DNA of 64,000 nt from Clostridia bacterium (GCA_018432615.1 JAHDSQ010000017.1:1-64000); one strand, 5' to 3'; counted from the first letter of the stretch, positions 9,737 to 16,790 are shown. The notes: generated from the sequence alone by a model not told the origin. Program-made: numbers and translations.

Positions 9737-9800
9737 ACAGAAGCACAATATAGTGAGAAAATAGTTGAAACAACAGGTTAAAACAGGGTAAAACTAGGAT

Positions 9801-9829
9801 TTGATTTTTTAGGCCGGAGTGTGTATAAT
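9801..9829 (+). promoter_or_regulatory. Promoter of the tRNA-Ser/tRNA-Arg group
   Basis: -35 TTGATT (9801-9806), 17-bp spacer, -10 TATAAT (9824-9829). The -10 ends 22 bp before the first tRNA. Confidence 0.7.
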
Positions 9830-9851
9830 GTTATGTGCACGTCTTCACCGT

Positions 9852-9946
9852 GGAGAGATGGCCGAGTTGGCTGAAGGCGGTCGCCTGCTAAGCGATTATA
9901 CGGGCTTAAACCTGTATCGAGGGTTCGAATCCCTCTCTCTCCGCCA
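9852..9946 (+). tRNA. tRNA-Ser(GCT)
   Basis: A long-variable-arm (class II) tRNA. The acceptor stem GGAGAGA/TCTCTCC closes with an encoded CCA at 9944-9946. The anticodon loop in CGCCTGCTAAGCG gives anticodon GCT (codons AGC/AGU). The GGTTCGAATCC T-arm is present. Confidence 0.93.
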
Positions 9947-9960
9947 CTTTTAGTTGTTGT

Positions 9961-10037
9961 GTGCCCGTAGCTCAGCTGGATAGAGTATTTGACTACGAAT
10001 CAAAGGGTCGCAGGTTCGAATCCTGCCGGGCACGCCA
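9961..10037 (+). tRNA. tRNA-Arg(ACG)
   Basis: A 77-nt tRNA with acceptor GTGCCCG/CGGGCAC, encoded CCA, and T-arm GGTTCGAATCC. The anticodon stem TTTGA/TCAAA encloses anticodon ACG. Its A34 is the classic substrate for deamination to inosine by TadA, whose gene lies about 230 bp downstream. Confidence 0.93.
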
Positions 10038-10105
10038 TTTTATTAACTGAATCCGGTCAACTGCCGGTGATTATCGGTGAGTGGCCGTTTTTCTCTCGTT
10101 TTGTA

Positions 10106-10135
10106 TTGATTTGCAGATAAAAGAATAGTTATGTT
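10106..10135 (+). promoter_or_regulatory. Possible promoter of tRNA-Arg(CCT) and tadA
   Basis: -35 TTGATT (10106-10111), 18-bp spacer, -10 TATGTT (10130-10135), ten bases before the tRNA. The -10 is imperfect. A GC-rich stretch followed by TTTTT at 10055-10092 may partly terminate the upstream tRNA transcript. Confidence 0.35.
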
Positions 10136-10145
10136 ATTTTTGAGT

Positions 10146-10224
10146 GCGCCCGTAGCTCAGTTGGATAGAGCGGCGGATTCCTAATCCGCGTCTGCCGCAG
10201 GTTCGAGTCCTGCCTGGCGCACCA
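10146..10224 (+). tRNA. tRNA-Arg(CCT)
   Basis: Acceptor GCGCCCG/CTGGCGC (one C:T mismatch), with an encoded ACCA end. The anticodon stem GCGGA/TCCGC holds the loop TTCCTAA, giving anticodon CCT (codon AGG). Forty bases upstream of tadA. Confidence 0.9.
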
Positions 10225-10264
10225 TTTTAATACCTGTAATTATTGAGAAACAGGGGATATTTTC

Positions 10265-10723
10265 ATGGATTATGAACAATATATGAGAGAAGCTATGCAG
10301 GAAGCGAAAAAAGCGCTGGCCTTAGGGGAAGTTCCCGTGGGCGCAGTAGTGGTTTTAAACGATGTGATCATCGGACGTGGCTACAACCGCAAGGAAAACG
10401 ACCACGATCCTACTTCCCATGCGGAGATTATCGCTTTGCGGGAGGCTGCTAAAAGACAAAAGAGTTGGCGACTCAACGGAGCAACTCTTTTTGTGACTCT
10501 TGAGCCATGTCCGATGTGTGCCGGAGCCATGCTGCAAAGCCGTATTGAACGAGTTGTCTTCGGAGTTGATGATCCTAAAGCGGGGGCGGCGGGAACTTTA
10601 ATAAATCTGCTGCAATTTCCCGGTTTTAATCACGAACTGAAGATAGTGGCGGGTGTGTTGGAAAAAGAGGCACAGGAACTACTACAGGGTTTTTTCAGCA
10701 ACATGCGAAAAGAAAAGTCCTAG
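10265..10723 (+). CDS. tadA: tRNA-specific adenosine-34 deaminase
   Basis: A 152-aa zinc deaminase that converts A34 of tRNA-Arg(ACG) to inosine, so that one tRNA reads CGU, CGC and CGA. The zinc/catalytic residues are visible: HAE (His52, Glu54) and PCPMC (Cys82, Cys85). The length is normal. The gene follows two tRNA-Arg genes, one of them its own substrate. A weak purine-rich ribosome site (CAGGGGATATTTTC) precedes the ATG. A strong terminator follows, so tadA closes this transcript. Confidence 0.95.
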   Translation: MDYEQYMREAMQEAKKALALGEVPVGAVVVLNDVIIGRGYNRKENDHDPTSHAEIIALREAAKRQKSWRLNGATLFVTLEPCPMCAGAMLQSRIERVVFGVDDPKAGAAGTLINLLQFPGFNHELKIVAGVLEKEAQELLQGFFSNMRKEKS

Positions 10724-10731
10724 AAAACCAT

Positions 10732-10757
10732 AAACCTGCCTTGCGAAGGCAGGTTTT
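10732..10757 (+). terminator. Rho-independent terminator after tadA
   Basis: An 11-bp perfect stem, AAACCTGCCTT/AAGGCAGGTTT, with a GCG loop and a T tail. Confidence 0.85.
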
Positions 10758-10847
10758 GTATAATAAGCATTCCCTATTTCGATAAGGGAACAAAATTTCA
10801 CAATTTGCGTCAGGGGATATAGAATAAATAATAATGAAGGTGATAGG

Positions 10848-11543
10848 ATGTTAAAAAAGATGATGCTGGTAATTTTGGTTATTGGAGCGGCAGCTGTACT
10901 GTTTGCCGGTTGCAATTTATTAAATCGCGAGGATACTCAGAACACCGATCCCGTCAAAGGGAAATTAACTTATGAAGCCATTGAGTCCGACTCCGCAAAA
11001 TTTACAGAGTTGAACAAAGACGACTTCAAGAAGTGGTACGAGGAAAACTATGAGAATGAAGGAGTTTATTCCTTGTCCTTGGATGATAAAACATACGTCC
11101 TGATAAGTGCCGGGGAAAAACCCACCGGTGGCTATGATATTGAAAATGTGGTTTTGATCGGGGAGGAAAATGAAATATCCGTAGCGGCAGAGATTTCATC
11201 CCCTGCCGCCGACGAGATTGTTACCATGGCCCTTACGTATCCCCATGTTTTGTTAGCAATACAAGAGGATGCAAGACCCTTTGTTCTAAAAGAACTTAAG
11301 ATAGCAGACGAGAACAAAAAAGATTCAGGGACATACGTAGGGCGAATAGATAATAACTCCATAGAAATCAAAATCAGCGGGGTTCCGGAAGAAAACGCTC
11401 ATCGTGCTTTCCAGCTTAGTGAAGAGCTCAAAGAAAATCTGGACTCTCTGGGGATCCATGAGGGAGATGCGGTTTTATTTGCGTACACGACTAATGATCA
11501 GGTGCGTCCTGTTATTATTGAAATCGAAAAGATAAAAAATTAG
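10848..11543 (+). CDS. Lipoprotein with PrcB-like domain
   Basis: A 231-aa predicted lipoprotein. The signal peptide ends in a lipobox, VLFAGC, with Cys about residue 22. The middle part (roughly 60-145) carries the phrase EKPTGGYDIENVVLIGEENEISVAAEIS read in pieces, typical of the PrcB C-terminal domain (small protease-complex-associated beta domain). The C-terminal 70 residues look like an additional small beta domain, with GTYVGRIDNNSIEIKI. Probably anchored outside the membrane; no enzyme motif is seen. GAAGGTGATAGG precedes the ATG. Confidence 0.65.
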   Translation: MLKKMMLVILVIGAAAVLFAGCNLLNREDTQNTDPVKGKLTYEAIESDSAKFTELNKDDFKKWYEENYENEGVYSLSLDDKTYVLISAGEKPTGGYDIENVVLIGEENEISVAAEISSPAADEIVTMALTYPHVLLAIQEDARPFVLKELKIADENKKDSGTYVGRIDNNSIEIKISGVPEENAHRAFQLSEELKENLDSLGIHEGDAVLFAYTTNDQVRPVIIEIEKIKN

Positions 11544-11566
11544 GCAAGAAATTTCTTTGAGTTTTG

Positions 11567-11575
11567 TGGTATAAT
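11567..11575 (+). promoter_or_regulatory. Extended -10 promoter of tRNA-Ser(CGA)
   Basis: TGGTATAAT is a perfect extended -10 element, with no good -35 at 17 bp. Between it and the tRNA, a CCTTAAC (11589-11595)/GTTAAGG (11624-11630) inverted repeat may form a leader hairpin. Confidence 0.5.
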
Positions 11576-11637
11576 ATTTTTCAGTTGTCCTTAACTTACA
11601 GTCCGACAATATGAGGGCTATAGGTTAAGGCTGTTGA

Positions 11638-11727
11638 GGAGAGGTGGCCGAGTCCGGTTGAAGGCGCACGACTCGAAATCGTGTGACTGTAACAGGTCCG
11701 TGGGTTCGAATCCCACCCTCTCCGCCA
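11638..11727 (+). tRNA. tRNA-Ser(CGA)
   Basis: A class II tRNA with acceptor GGAGAGG/CCTCTCC and an encoded CCA. The anticodon stem CACGA/TCGTG with loop CTCGAAA gives anticodon CGA (codon UCG). Long variable arm; T-arm GGTTCGAATCC. Its 3' side borders a patch of decayed genes. Confidence 0.93.
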
Positions 11728-11743
11728 TATGATATCGAGGTTT

Positions 11744-11767
11744 CACGTTTTTTAAACGTGGAGCTTT
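11744..11767 (+). terminator. Terminator after tRNA-Ser(CGA)
   Basis: Stem CACGTTT/AAACGTG followed by GAGCTTTTTTT. Confidence 0.65.
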
Positions 11768-11787
11768 TTTTATTTAAAAGGTAGCAT

Positions 11788-11918
11788 TTATATGCCTTCG
11801 CTTCGCCGCGGTTTTTGCCGTCGACCGATGTTGCGTAGTATAATTGTGGCAAAAACCAGGAGCCGTGCAGCATGGTATTCTCCATTAATGCACGAGTTAA
11901 CCTTATTTATCCCGTCAT
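11788..11918 (-). pseudogene. Remnant of a gene start, perhaps a site-specific recombinase
   Basis: On the minus strand an excellent ribosome site, AAGGAGGTGA, precedes ATG at 11918, but the frame stops after three codons (ATG ACG GGA TAA). If one lost base is restored the frame would begin MTGINKVNS and run on about 35 more codons to a stop at 11788. MT-INKV starts are common in large serine recombinases of Firmicute mobile elements, but the continuation does not show recombinase motifs. I therefore call it only a decayed gene start. A fragment of this kind beside a tRNA fits a former integration. Confidence 0.3.
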
Positions 11919-11939
11919 GGTCACCTCCTTCAAAACATG

Positions 11940-11963
11940 AAAAAACCGCCCCGAAGAGCGGCT
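11940..11963 (-). terminator. Minus-strand terminator of the DUF3990/XRE transcript
   Basis: Read leftward: GAGCCGCTC-TTC-GGGGCGG followed by six T. It lies downstream of the decayed third gene of the DUF3990/XRE cassette. Confidence 0.6.
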
Positions 11964-11981
11964 CAAATTGAAATAAGTGAT

Positions 11982-12190
11982 CTAATCGGTAAACGTGACA
12001 GGCCGAAAATGGTTGATATCAAGACTCGCATTCAGGGCGTTGGGCATGGATTTTAGAAGCTGATGGCAATGCCGTTCCACGTCATCATCGGATAATGGTA
12101 CAGCGTAATTTTATGTGACCCGTCGCTGATCTCAAGCATGCTGGATATGCTTGCAAAGAGTTTCTCAAAAGACAAATAAATATCATTCAA
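11982..12190 (-). pseudogene. Frameshifted small gene downstream of the XRE gene
   Basis: Starting at TTG (12188-12190), which overlaps the stop of the XRE gene, a frame encodes 45 residues containing KLFASISSMLEISDGSHK and ending at TAA (12053-12055). Reading continues in another frame with LLKSMPNALNASLDINHFR and ends at TAG (11982-11984). The two parts join smoothly if one base is added near 12057, so this looks like a recently broken gene of about 70 codons, third in the DUF3990/XRE operon. I do not recognise the family. A TTG start without a clear ribosome site implies coupled translation. Confidence 0.5.
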
Positions 12191-12824
12191 ACAAATCTTC
12201 TATCTTGCACCCCAGCGCTTGCGCCAGGCTCTGCAGCGAAGACGCCTGTGCTTTATTAATATCATTTTGCTTCTGCTCATAAAGTTGAATCATACGCAGG
12301 GCAACACCCGAGGTTTCAGCAAGCTCCTTCTGCGAAAGTCCCCGCGCCTTCCGCAGCCGACTTAAATTGGTTTCACTTTTCTTTTTGCTCTCAATCAAAA
12401 CTTCATCCGCTACGGAAACAAACTTATTTATATCGGCCTCGTGAAGGGTAGGGTACATATTCAACAGTTCGGCAAAAGGCAAAGCTTTATGGATTTCTTT
12501 AAAGCTGTATCCCGAATACCATTGATAATATGCCAGCGCCCAAGCAGCCCAATAGACCGGCGAACGCTCAAAGTGCGGCGCAGGAATTACATCCACAGAC
12601 TGACCGGTTGTAATCAAAATGACTTCGCGGGCAAGTTCAACCCCGCTTTTTCCTGCAATATATGTTGGATTACCTCTGCCGAATTCATCCACAAGCCCGG
12701 ACTGCAAGAACAACATGAAGAATTCATCCGGTTCGTAGTTCAGATCGGAAACTGTATAGACCATCATCGCCGCAAGGGTTTTCTGTGCTTTATTCAGGTA
12801 GGATTCTTTGTAAGCGCGGGTCAT
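12183..12824 (-). CDS. XRE-family HTH protein, probable antitoxin/repressor
   Basis: A 213-aa protein. The C-terminal 65 residues are a clear XRE helix-turn-helix (LRKARGLSQKELAETSGVA, then QSLAQALGCKIEDLF). The N-terminal 140 residues form a separate helical domain that I cannot name with certainty; in similar loci a DUF3791-type domain sits beside DUF3990 proteins. It overlaps the DUF3990 gene by 35 bp, so the two are translationally coupled. GGAG lies ten bases before the start. The twin palindromes at the operon promoter suit this protein as an autorepressor. The toxin-antitoxin role is inferred from family context and layout. Confidence 0.75.
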   Translation of the reverse strand: MTRAYKESYLNKAQKTLAAMMVYTVSDLNYEPDEFFMLFLQSGLVDEFGRGNPTYIAGKSGVELAREVILITTGQSVDVIPAPHFERSPVYWAAWALAYYQWYSGYSFKEIHKALPFAELLNMYPTLHEADINKFVSVADEVLIESKKKSETNLSRLRKARGLSQKELAETSGVALRMIQLYEQKQNDINKAQASSLQSLAQALGCKIEDLFE

Positions 12825-13479
12825 CGTTTTTCATCTCCTCTCTAAGGATATCCAGCACGTACAGGTCGTTCTTTAATGTCTTAAGATCTCTTTTCCTGCT
12901 TTGATATTCCTGGCGGGCAAGGTTGTCTCTGCTCATTCGCTTAATGTGATATTCCTGATAGCTTGCCGCTTCATAGCCTTCAAAATGGATTTGCTCAAAA
13001 GCCTTTGGAGAAATCAAAACCACTTGCTCGCCAAGGGCTCCAAGACGCATAGCCTCGCTTAAATCTCGCAAAGAAAGGATTCCGCTGATAAAATCCTCCG
13101 CAAAGGAGAAATATGAATCATCAGCCCTGTAGCCTATAACGTAATCCTTTCCTGCCAGAACCGGCATAAAAGTCTGAATGACATATTCTTGCGCCTGCAA
13201 GGCAAGTGCCGCAGACATATCAAAAGTGCGGTTTTTAAGCAGCAGAGCCAGCCAATTCAATATGTGATAACTACCACCGGAAAGGTGAAGCAAAGAAAGC
13301 CCTTCGGTATTGAGGGTATACTTGTTGGCAAAACCGTCCTTTTGGGTCGGGCAGGCCCATTCTTTGGCTAAGTCCAGACTTTCTGTGCAATAAAATCCCT
13401 GCCCGTAATCATTATATGACTTACCTTTGCCAAGCTCGGGCTGCTTCACGATTTGAGGCGAGCCGTGATATATAATCAT
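12790..13479 (-). CDS. DUF3990-family protein, ADP-ribosyltransferase-like, possible toxin
   Basis: A 229-aa protein beginning IIYHGSPQIVKQPELGKGK, with YNDYGQGFYCTES soon after. This H-G-S ... G-x-G-F-Y-x-T pattern is typical of DUF3990, a family whose fold and motifs resemble ADP-ribosyltransferases (H-Y-E/DarT-like group). A possible late catalytic Glu lies in LGALGEQVVLISPKAF (compare ARTs with Q-x-x). AGGAGG precedes the start. It is the first gene of a leftward operon with the XRE gene, behind a promoter flanked by two operators. A toxin role is likely but inferred; a phage-defence role is also possible. Confidence 0.7.
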   Translation of the reverse strand: MIIYHGSPQIVKQPELGKGKSYNDYGQGFYCTESLDLAKEWACPTQKDGFANKYTLNTEGLSLLHLSGGSYHILNWLALLLKNRTFDMSAALALQAQEYVIQTFMPVLAGKDYVIGYRADDSYFSFAEDFISGILSLRDLSEAMRLGALGEQVVLISPKAFEQIHFEGYEAASYQEYHIKRMSRDNLARQEYQSRKRDLKTLKNDLYVLDILREEMKNDDPRLQRILPE

Positions 13480-13502
13480 AGTGAAGTCCTCCTGTTAAAG
13501 AG

Positions 13503-13555
13503 TATCGCCATAACGATACCACATTATACGCTTTAAGTATATCGCTGTAACGATA
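13503..13555 (-). promoter_or_regulatory. Twin-operator promoter of the DUF3990/XRE operon
   Basis: Minus-strand -35 TTACAG (13545-13550), 16-bp spacer, -10 TATAAT (13523-13528). Two 16-bp operators, TATCGTTACAGCGATA (13540-13555) and TATCGTTATGGCGATA (13503-13518), differ at two central bases. Each has perfect TATCG/CGATA arms. One covers the -35, the other the transcription start; their centres are 37 bp apart. This is the expected arrangement for autorepression by the XRE protein. Confidence 0.8.
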
Positions 13556-13611
13556 CTTTGTCAATAGAGAAAGCTTCGATTACTATTTTAGACAATAAAA
13601 ATACTATTGTG

Positions 13612-13640
13612 TTGAAAAAAACCCAAAATTAGTCTATAAT
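13612..13640 (+). promoter_or_regulatory. Promoter of modABC
   Basis: -35 TTGAAA (13612-13617), 17-bp spacer, -10 TATAAT (13635-13640). Confidence 0.7.
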
Positions 13641-13642
13641 TG

Positions 13643-13666
13643 CGTTATACGCAGAGAAACATAACG
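13643..13666 (+). promoter_or_regulatory. ModE-like operator at the modABC start site
   Basis: A 24-bp element with arms CGTTATA and ACATAACG begins two bases after the -10 box, so a bound protein would block the start site. As I recall it, the Escherichia coli mod operator has the same arms and the same overall length. A ModE-type molybdate-sensing repressor is the natural candidate; none is encoded in the window. Confidence 0.6.
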
Positions 13667-13741
13667 GCATGATAAACCAATTTACTTAACGTCCGGGAAG
13701 GGCAGATAATAAAAGGTAGAGGACGGGAGGAGAAGTCTGAA

Positions 13742-14524
13742 ATGAACAAATTGAAGTTAATGCCAATTTTGATTATTTGCATAGGTATCTTCTTGATTTT
13801 TGGCTGTGTCAACAATGTGGAACAAAAATCAGAAGAGCAGAAAAAATTATTCGCTTATGTGGGGGCAAACTTAAAAAATCCTGTCAGTGATCTTGCTGAA
13901 ACCTATGAGCAAGAAACCGGAGTTAAGGTTGAAGTAACCTTTAACAACTCCGGTGCCCTGTTAAGCCAATTGGAGACGATGAAAAAGGGAGATATTTATA
14001 TGCCCGGGGGCATGACTTTCGTGGAGGCGGCAAAACAAAAAGGGCACCTCGAAAAGGTTGTTGGGCCTATCGCTTATCATACACCGGTCATAATCACGCC
14101 CAAAGGTAATCCCCAAAAAATTACCACAATTGAGGACTTGGCTAAAGAAGGGGTAAAATTGGTTATTCCCGATATAAATGCTACGGCTATCGGAAAGACG
14201 GCGATGAAAACTTTTAAAAAGCTGGGAATTGCCGAAGCGGTGGAAAAAAATATCTTGGCAAATGTGGAGACTCCGGCTAAAGTGCTGGCTGCGATTACTA
14301 TGGGGCAGGGAAATGCCGGGATAGTCGAATACAGTAATACTTACAAGGATAGAGAGAAAATTGAAGTGATAGAGATCGATCCCAAAGTTAATGAAATCGA
14401 CGAAATACCGATCGCTGTTTTGAAATACTCCGCAGACAAGGAGGCTGCCGCTGCATTTATAGAGTATGTCCGAGAAGAAGGACCGGCGGTGTTCGAAAAA
14501 TATGGTTTCAAAACAAAAAAGTAA
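13742..14524 (+). CDS. modA: Molybdate ABC transporter substrate-binding lipoprotein
   Basis: A 260-aa extracytoplasmic binding protein. The lipoprotein signal ends FLIFGC (Cys about residue 22). The mature part begins KKLFAYVGANLKNPVSDLAE, followed by VEVTFNNSGALLSQLE, the ModA pattern for oxyanion binding. The middle holds VVGPIAYHTPVIITPKGNP and PDINATAIGKTA, typical of ModA/WtpA. It delivers molybdate (or tungstate) to ModBC for molybdoenzyme cofactor. First gene of modABC behind a ModE-like operator. Tungstate specificity cannot be excluded. Confidence 0.9.
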   Translation: MNKLKLMPILIICIGIFLIFGCVNNVEQKSEEQKKLFAYVGANLKNPVSDLAETYEQETGVKVEVTFNNSGALLSQLETMKKGDIYMPGGMTFVEAAKQKGHLEKVVGPIAYHTPVIITPKGNPQKITTIEDLAKEGVKLVIPDINATAIGKTAMKTFKKLGIAEAVEKNILANVETPAKVLAAITMGQGNAGIVEYSNTYKDREKIEVIEIDPKVNEIDEIPIAVLKYSADKEAAAAFIEYVREEGPAVFEKYGFKTKK

Positions 14525-15323
14525 GGCAGAAAAAAGAAGAAAACCAAGTCCCTTTTATTGTTTTTTCTGGTTAATTCTCATTTCCCTTGTTATGTTTCTG
14601 GCTGTCCTTATTTACGGACTCATCTCTTACGGCAATTGGGGAGCCATCATGGCCATCATCAGGGATCCGGAGTTTCATTTTTCGTTAACGTTTACCCTGA
14701 GGACGTCCATGATAGCGACATTTTTTGCCGCATTGGCCGCCATCCCCAGCGGCTATCTTCTTGCGCGTTGCAAAAAACCGGGCATGGTCCTTATAGATAC
14801 GCTGCTTGATATTCCTATTGTGCTTCCTCCCTTGATTAGCGGAATTGCCCTGCTGATCCTTTTTGGTCCTTTGCTGGGCGGGTACTTAACTAAACTTGGC
14901 TTGGATATGGTTTTTTCTCCGCGAGGTGTTGTGGCAGCCCAATGGTTTATTGCCACCCCCTATGCAATTAAAGCCATTAAGCAGGCTTTTGAAGCTGTTG
15001 ATTCCCGTATGGAGAATGTAGCACGGACCCTGGGTTTTAGGCCGGCTATGGTTTTTTGGCGGGTAACGATTCCGCTGTCAAAAAACGGGCTTATTAGCGG
15101 GATGATTATGGCTTGGACCAGAGCCCTGGGGGAATTTGGCGCTACGGCCATGTTGGCCGGCATTACGCGCATGAAGACGGAAACACTCTCCGTTGCCATT
15201 TTTCTCAATATGTCGATAGGGGAGCTTGAATTTGCTGTCTCTACAGCAATTGTGATGCTCGTGATATCGCTTGCGGTGCTTATTGCATTAAAGGTTTTTT
15301 TGAGAAATGAGGTTAAAGTATGA
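14502..15323 (+). CDS. modB: Molybdate ABC transporter permease
   Basis: About 273 aa, with five to six membrane helices and the permease EAA loop (ENVARTLGFRPAMVFWRVTIPLSKNGLISG) that docks on ModC. The cytoplasmic start is very basic (KQKSKAEKRRK). Start chosen at ATG 14502, overlapping modA by 23 bp; an in-frame ATG at 14466 would only lengthen the basic tail. The sequence TRALGEFGATAMLAG is characteristic of ModB. It overlaps modC by ATGA, so the three genes are translationally coupled. Confidence 0.92.
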   Translation: MVSKQKSKAEKRRKPSPFYCFFWLILISLVMFLAVLIYGLISYGNWGAIMAIIRDPEFHFSLTFTLRTSMIATFFAALAAIPSGYLLARCKKPGMVLIDTLLDIPIVLPPLISGIALLILFGPLLGGYLTKLGLDMVFSPRGVVAAQWFIATPYAIKAIKQAFEAVDSRMENVARTLGFRPAMVFWRVTIPLSKNGLISGMIMAWTRALGEFGATAMLAGITRMKTETLSVAIFLNMSIGELEFAVSTAIVMLVISLAVLIALKVFLRNEVKV

Positions 15324-16411
15324 AACCGGTCCTCTTTGAAGTACAGGACTTAAGTGTCCGAGCAGGAAATTTCATGTTATCTGACATTTCTTTTTCTTTG
15401 GAAGCAGGGCAGTATTTTATTGTTTTGGGTCCGACCGGCTGCGGAAAAACTATGTTGCTCGAAACATTAGCCGGCTTACGCAATCCAATCCGGGGTGAAA
15501 TATTTTTGCAGGGTCAAGCGATTACTTCCTTACCGCCTGAAGCCAGACAGTTTGGATTTGCTTATCAGGACAGTTTGTTGTACCCGTTTCTGACTGTAAA
15601 AGAAAACATTTTTTTTGGAGCCAGAGCTCAAAAAAGGCATCAAGAACAGGAAATTTTGCACAGAGCAGACAACCTTGTCGAGGTCATGGGCATCGCTGCT
15701 TTATTGGACCGGTACCCCAGTTCCTTAAGCGGGGGGGAAAAACAACGTGTTTCCTTAGCCAGAGCACTACTGACCTATCCTCCTCTTTTGTTGCTTGATG
15801 AACCTCTTGCCTCTTTAGATCCGCAGACACACCGTTCTATGCAGGAATTATTGCGGGAGATCCATAGAAAAGAAGGATTGGGCATAATTCATGTTACCCA
15901 CGACTTTAATGAAGCTTTACAACTTGGGACAGATTTGCTGGTCATGAATCATGGAAAAGTATTACAGCAAGGCAAACCGTCAGATGTTTTTTTACAGCCC
16001 TCATCGCTAGATATAGCAAATTTCTTATTGGGTGAAAATTTATTAGAAGGGACTATAGAATGGCGAGAGGGAAGAGCCTGGTTTAAACAGGACGGCAGCG
16101 ATTTGGCTATTGGACCCTTAGATGTTGGCAAAATACCAAAAAAGGAAGCCAAGAAGATAACCTTGCTGATTAGGGCAGGGGATCTTATGCTTAGTCGCCA
16201 GAACGAGAACGAGCATACTGGACATAATAGTTGGTGCAGTGTGATAGAACGGATTGAATTTAACAGTACCCATATTGAAGTTGTATGTGCGGGACAGGGG
16301 CGATATAGAGTGATATTATCCAGATCTGAATGGAAACGGCTGGATTTGCAGATAGGGTCACCGGTTAGGATCTCTGTTCATACCGATGATATCCACATAA
16401 TACAAAACTAA
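15320..16411 (+). CDS. modC: Molybdate ABC transporter ATPase
   Basis: A 363-aa ATP-binding subunit that powers ModB. Walker A GPTGCGKT (residues 37-44), signature LSGGEKQ (136-142), Walker B LLLLDEP (about 156-162), and an H-loop in IIHVTHD. The C-terminal 130 residues form a TOBE-like regulatory domain (RAGDLMLSR..., VVCAGQGRYRVILS). Starts in the ATGA overlap with modB. After it comes a degraded GGDEF gene, so it ends the operon; no clear terminator is seen. Confidence 0.93.
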   Translation: MKPVLFEVQDLSVRAGNFMLSDISFSLEAGQYFIVLGPTGCGKTMLLETLAGLRNPIRGEIFLQGQAITSLPPEARQFGFAYQDSLLYPFLTVKENIFFGARAQKRHQEQEILHRADNLVEVMGIAALLDRYPSSLSGGEKQRVSLARALLTYPPLLLLDEPLASLDPQTHRSMQELLREIHRKEGLGIIHVTHDFNEALQLGTDLLVMNHGKVLQQGKPSDVFLQPSSLDIANFLLGENLLEGTIEWREGRAWFKQDGSDLAIGPLDVGKIPKKEAKKITLLIRAGDLMLSRQNENEHTGHNSWCSVIERIEFNSTHIEVVCAGQGRYRVILSRSEWKRLDLQIGSPVRISVHTDDIHIIQN

Positions 16412-16433
16412 GATATGGGGGTGCGTGAGGATA

Positions 16434-16772
16434 ATGAGCTCGAGAAATGTATGCAAAATTCAGTCCGGCATTTACAGGAGTCGTATACTGATAATATCGG
16501 CAATAGCGAGGCTCGGTGGAGACGAATTTGCCATAGCTCTACCCCATCTTGACAATGACGACAAGATAAGGGTTATTGGCGATTAAATTTTAAGAGCATT
16601 GGAAGAAAACCTTGAAATTGAAGAGATGTCTGTACAAATCAAAGCAAGTGCCGGTTTTAGCGTCTTCCCCCGTGACGGAGAGAATCTTGGGGAACTATTA
16701 AAAAAAGCGGATATAGCCATGTACAAGGTCAAAGATCAAGGAAAAAATGGCTACTGTATTTACAAAGAATAA
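16434..16772 (+). pseudogene. Truncated GGDEF (diguanylate cyclase) remnant
   Basis: In one frame from ATG 16434 the DNA reads through GGDEFAIALPHLDNDDK to a TAA stop at 16584-16586, then continues in the same frame with ASAGFSVFPRDGENLGELLK and KADIAMYKVKDQGKNGY to TAA at 16770-16772. These are the A-site and the C-terminal half of a diguanylate cyclase domain. The front half (the D-x-FK-x-hND region) is absent and replaced by unrelated sequence, and the internal stop breaks what remains. The catalytic GGDEF itself is intact. Non-functional as it stands. Confidence 0.8.
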
Positions 16773-16790
16773 CAGTCAGAGCTGAATTCC

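Noticed and set aside
10724-10847. SRP RNA (ffs), often found after tadA in Firmicutes
   Set aside because: The gap holds only a terminator and a ribosome site; the conserved GNAR-tetraloop helix of SRP RNA is not visible.
11625-11885. Minus-strand 86-codon frame across tRNA-Ser(CGA), with GEGGIRTHGPVTVTRFRVVR in it
   Set aside because: This is the well-known false protein read from the antisense of a tRNA-Ser gene; the tRNA itself is clear on the plus strand.
11701-13600. Integration attachment repeats at tRNA-Ser(CGA)
   Set aside because: I found no second copy of the tRNA 3' end in the following accessory stretch, so an element boundary cannot be drawn.
16584-16586. Stop in the GGDEF remnant as a recoded codon
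   Set aside because: The codon is TAA, which is not used for selenocysteine or pyrrolysine, and the domain is also truncated at its front.
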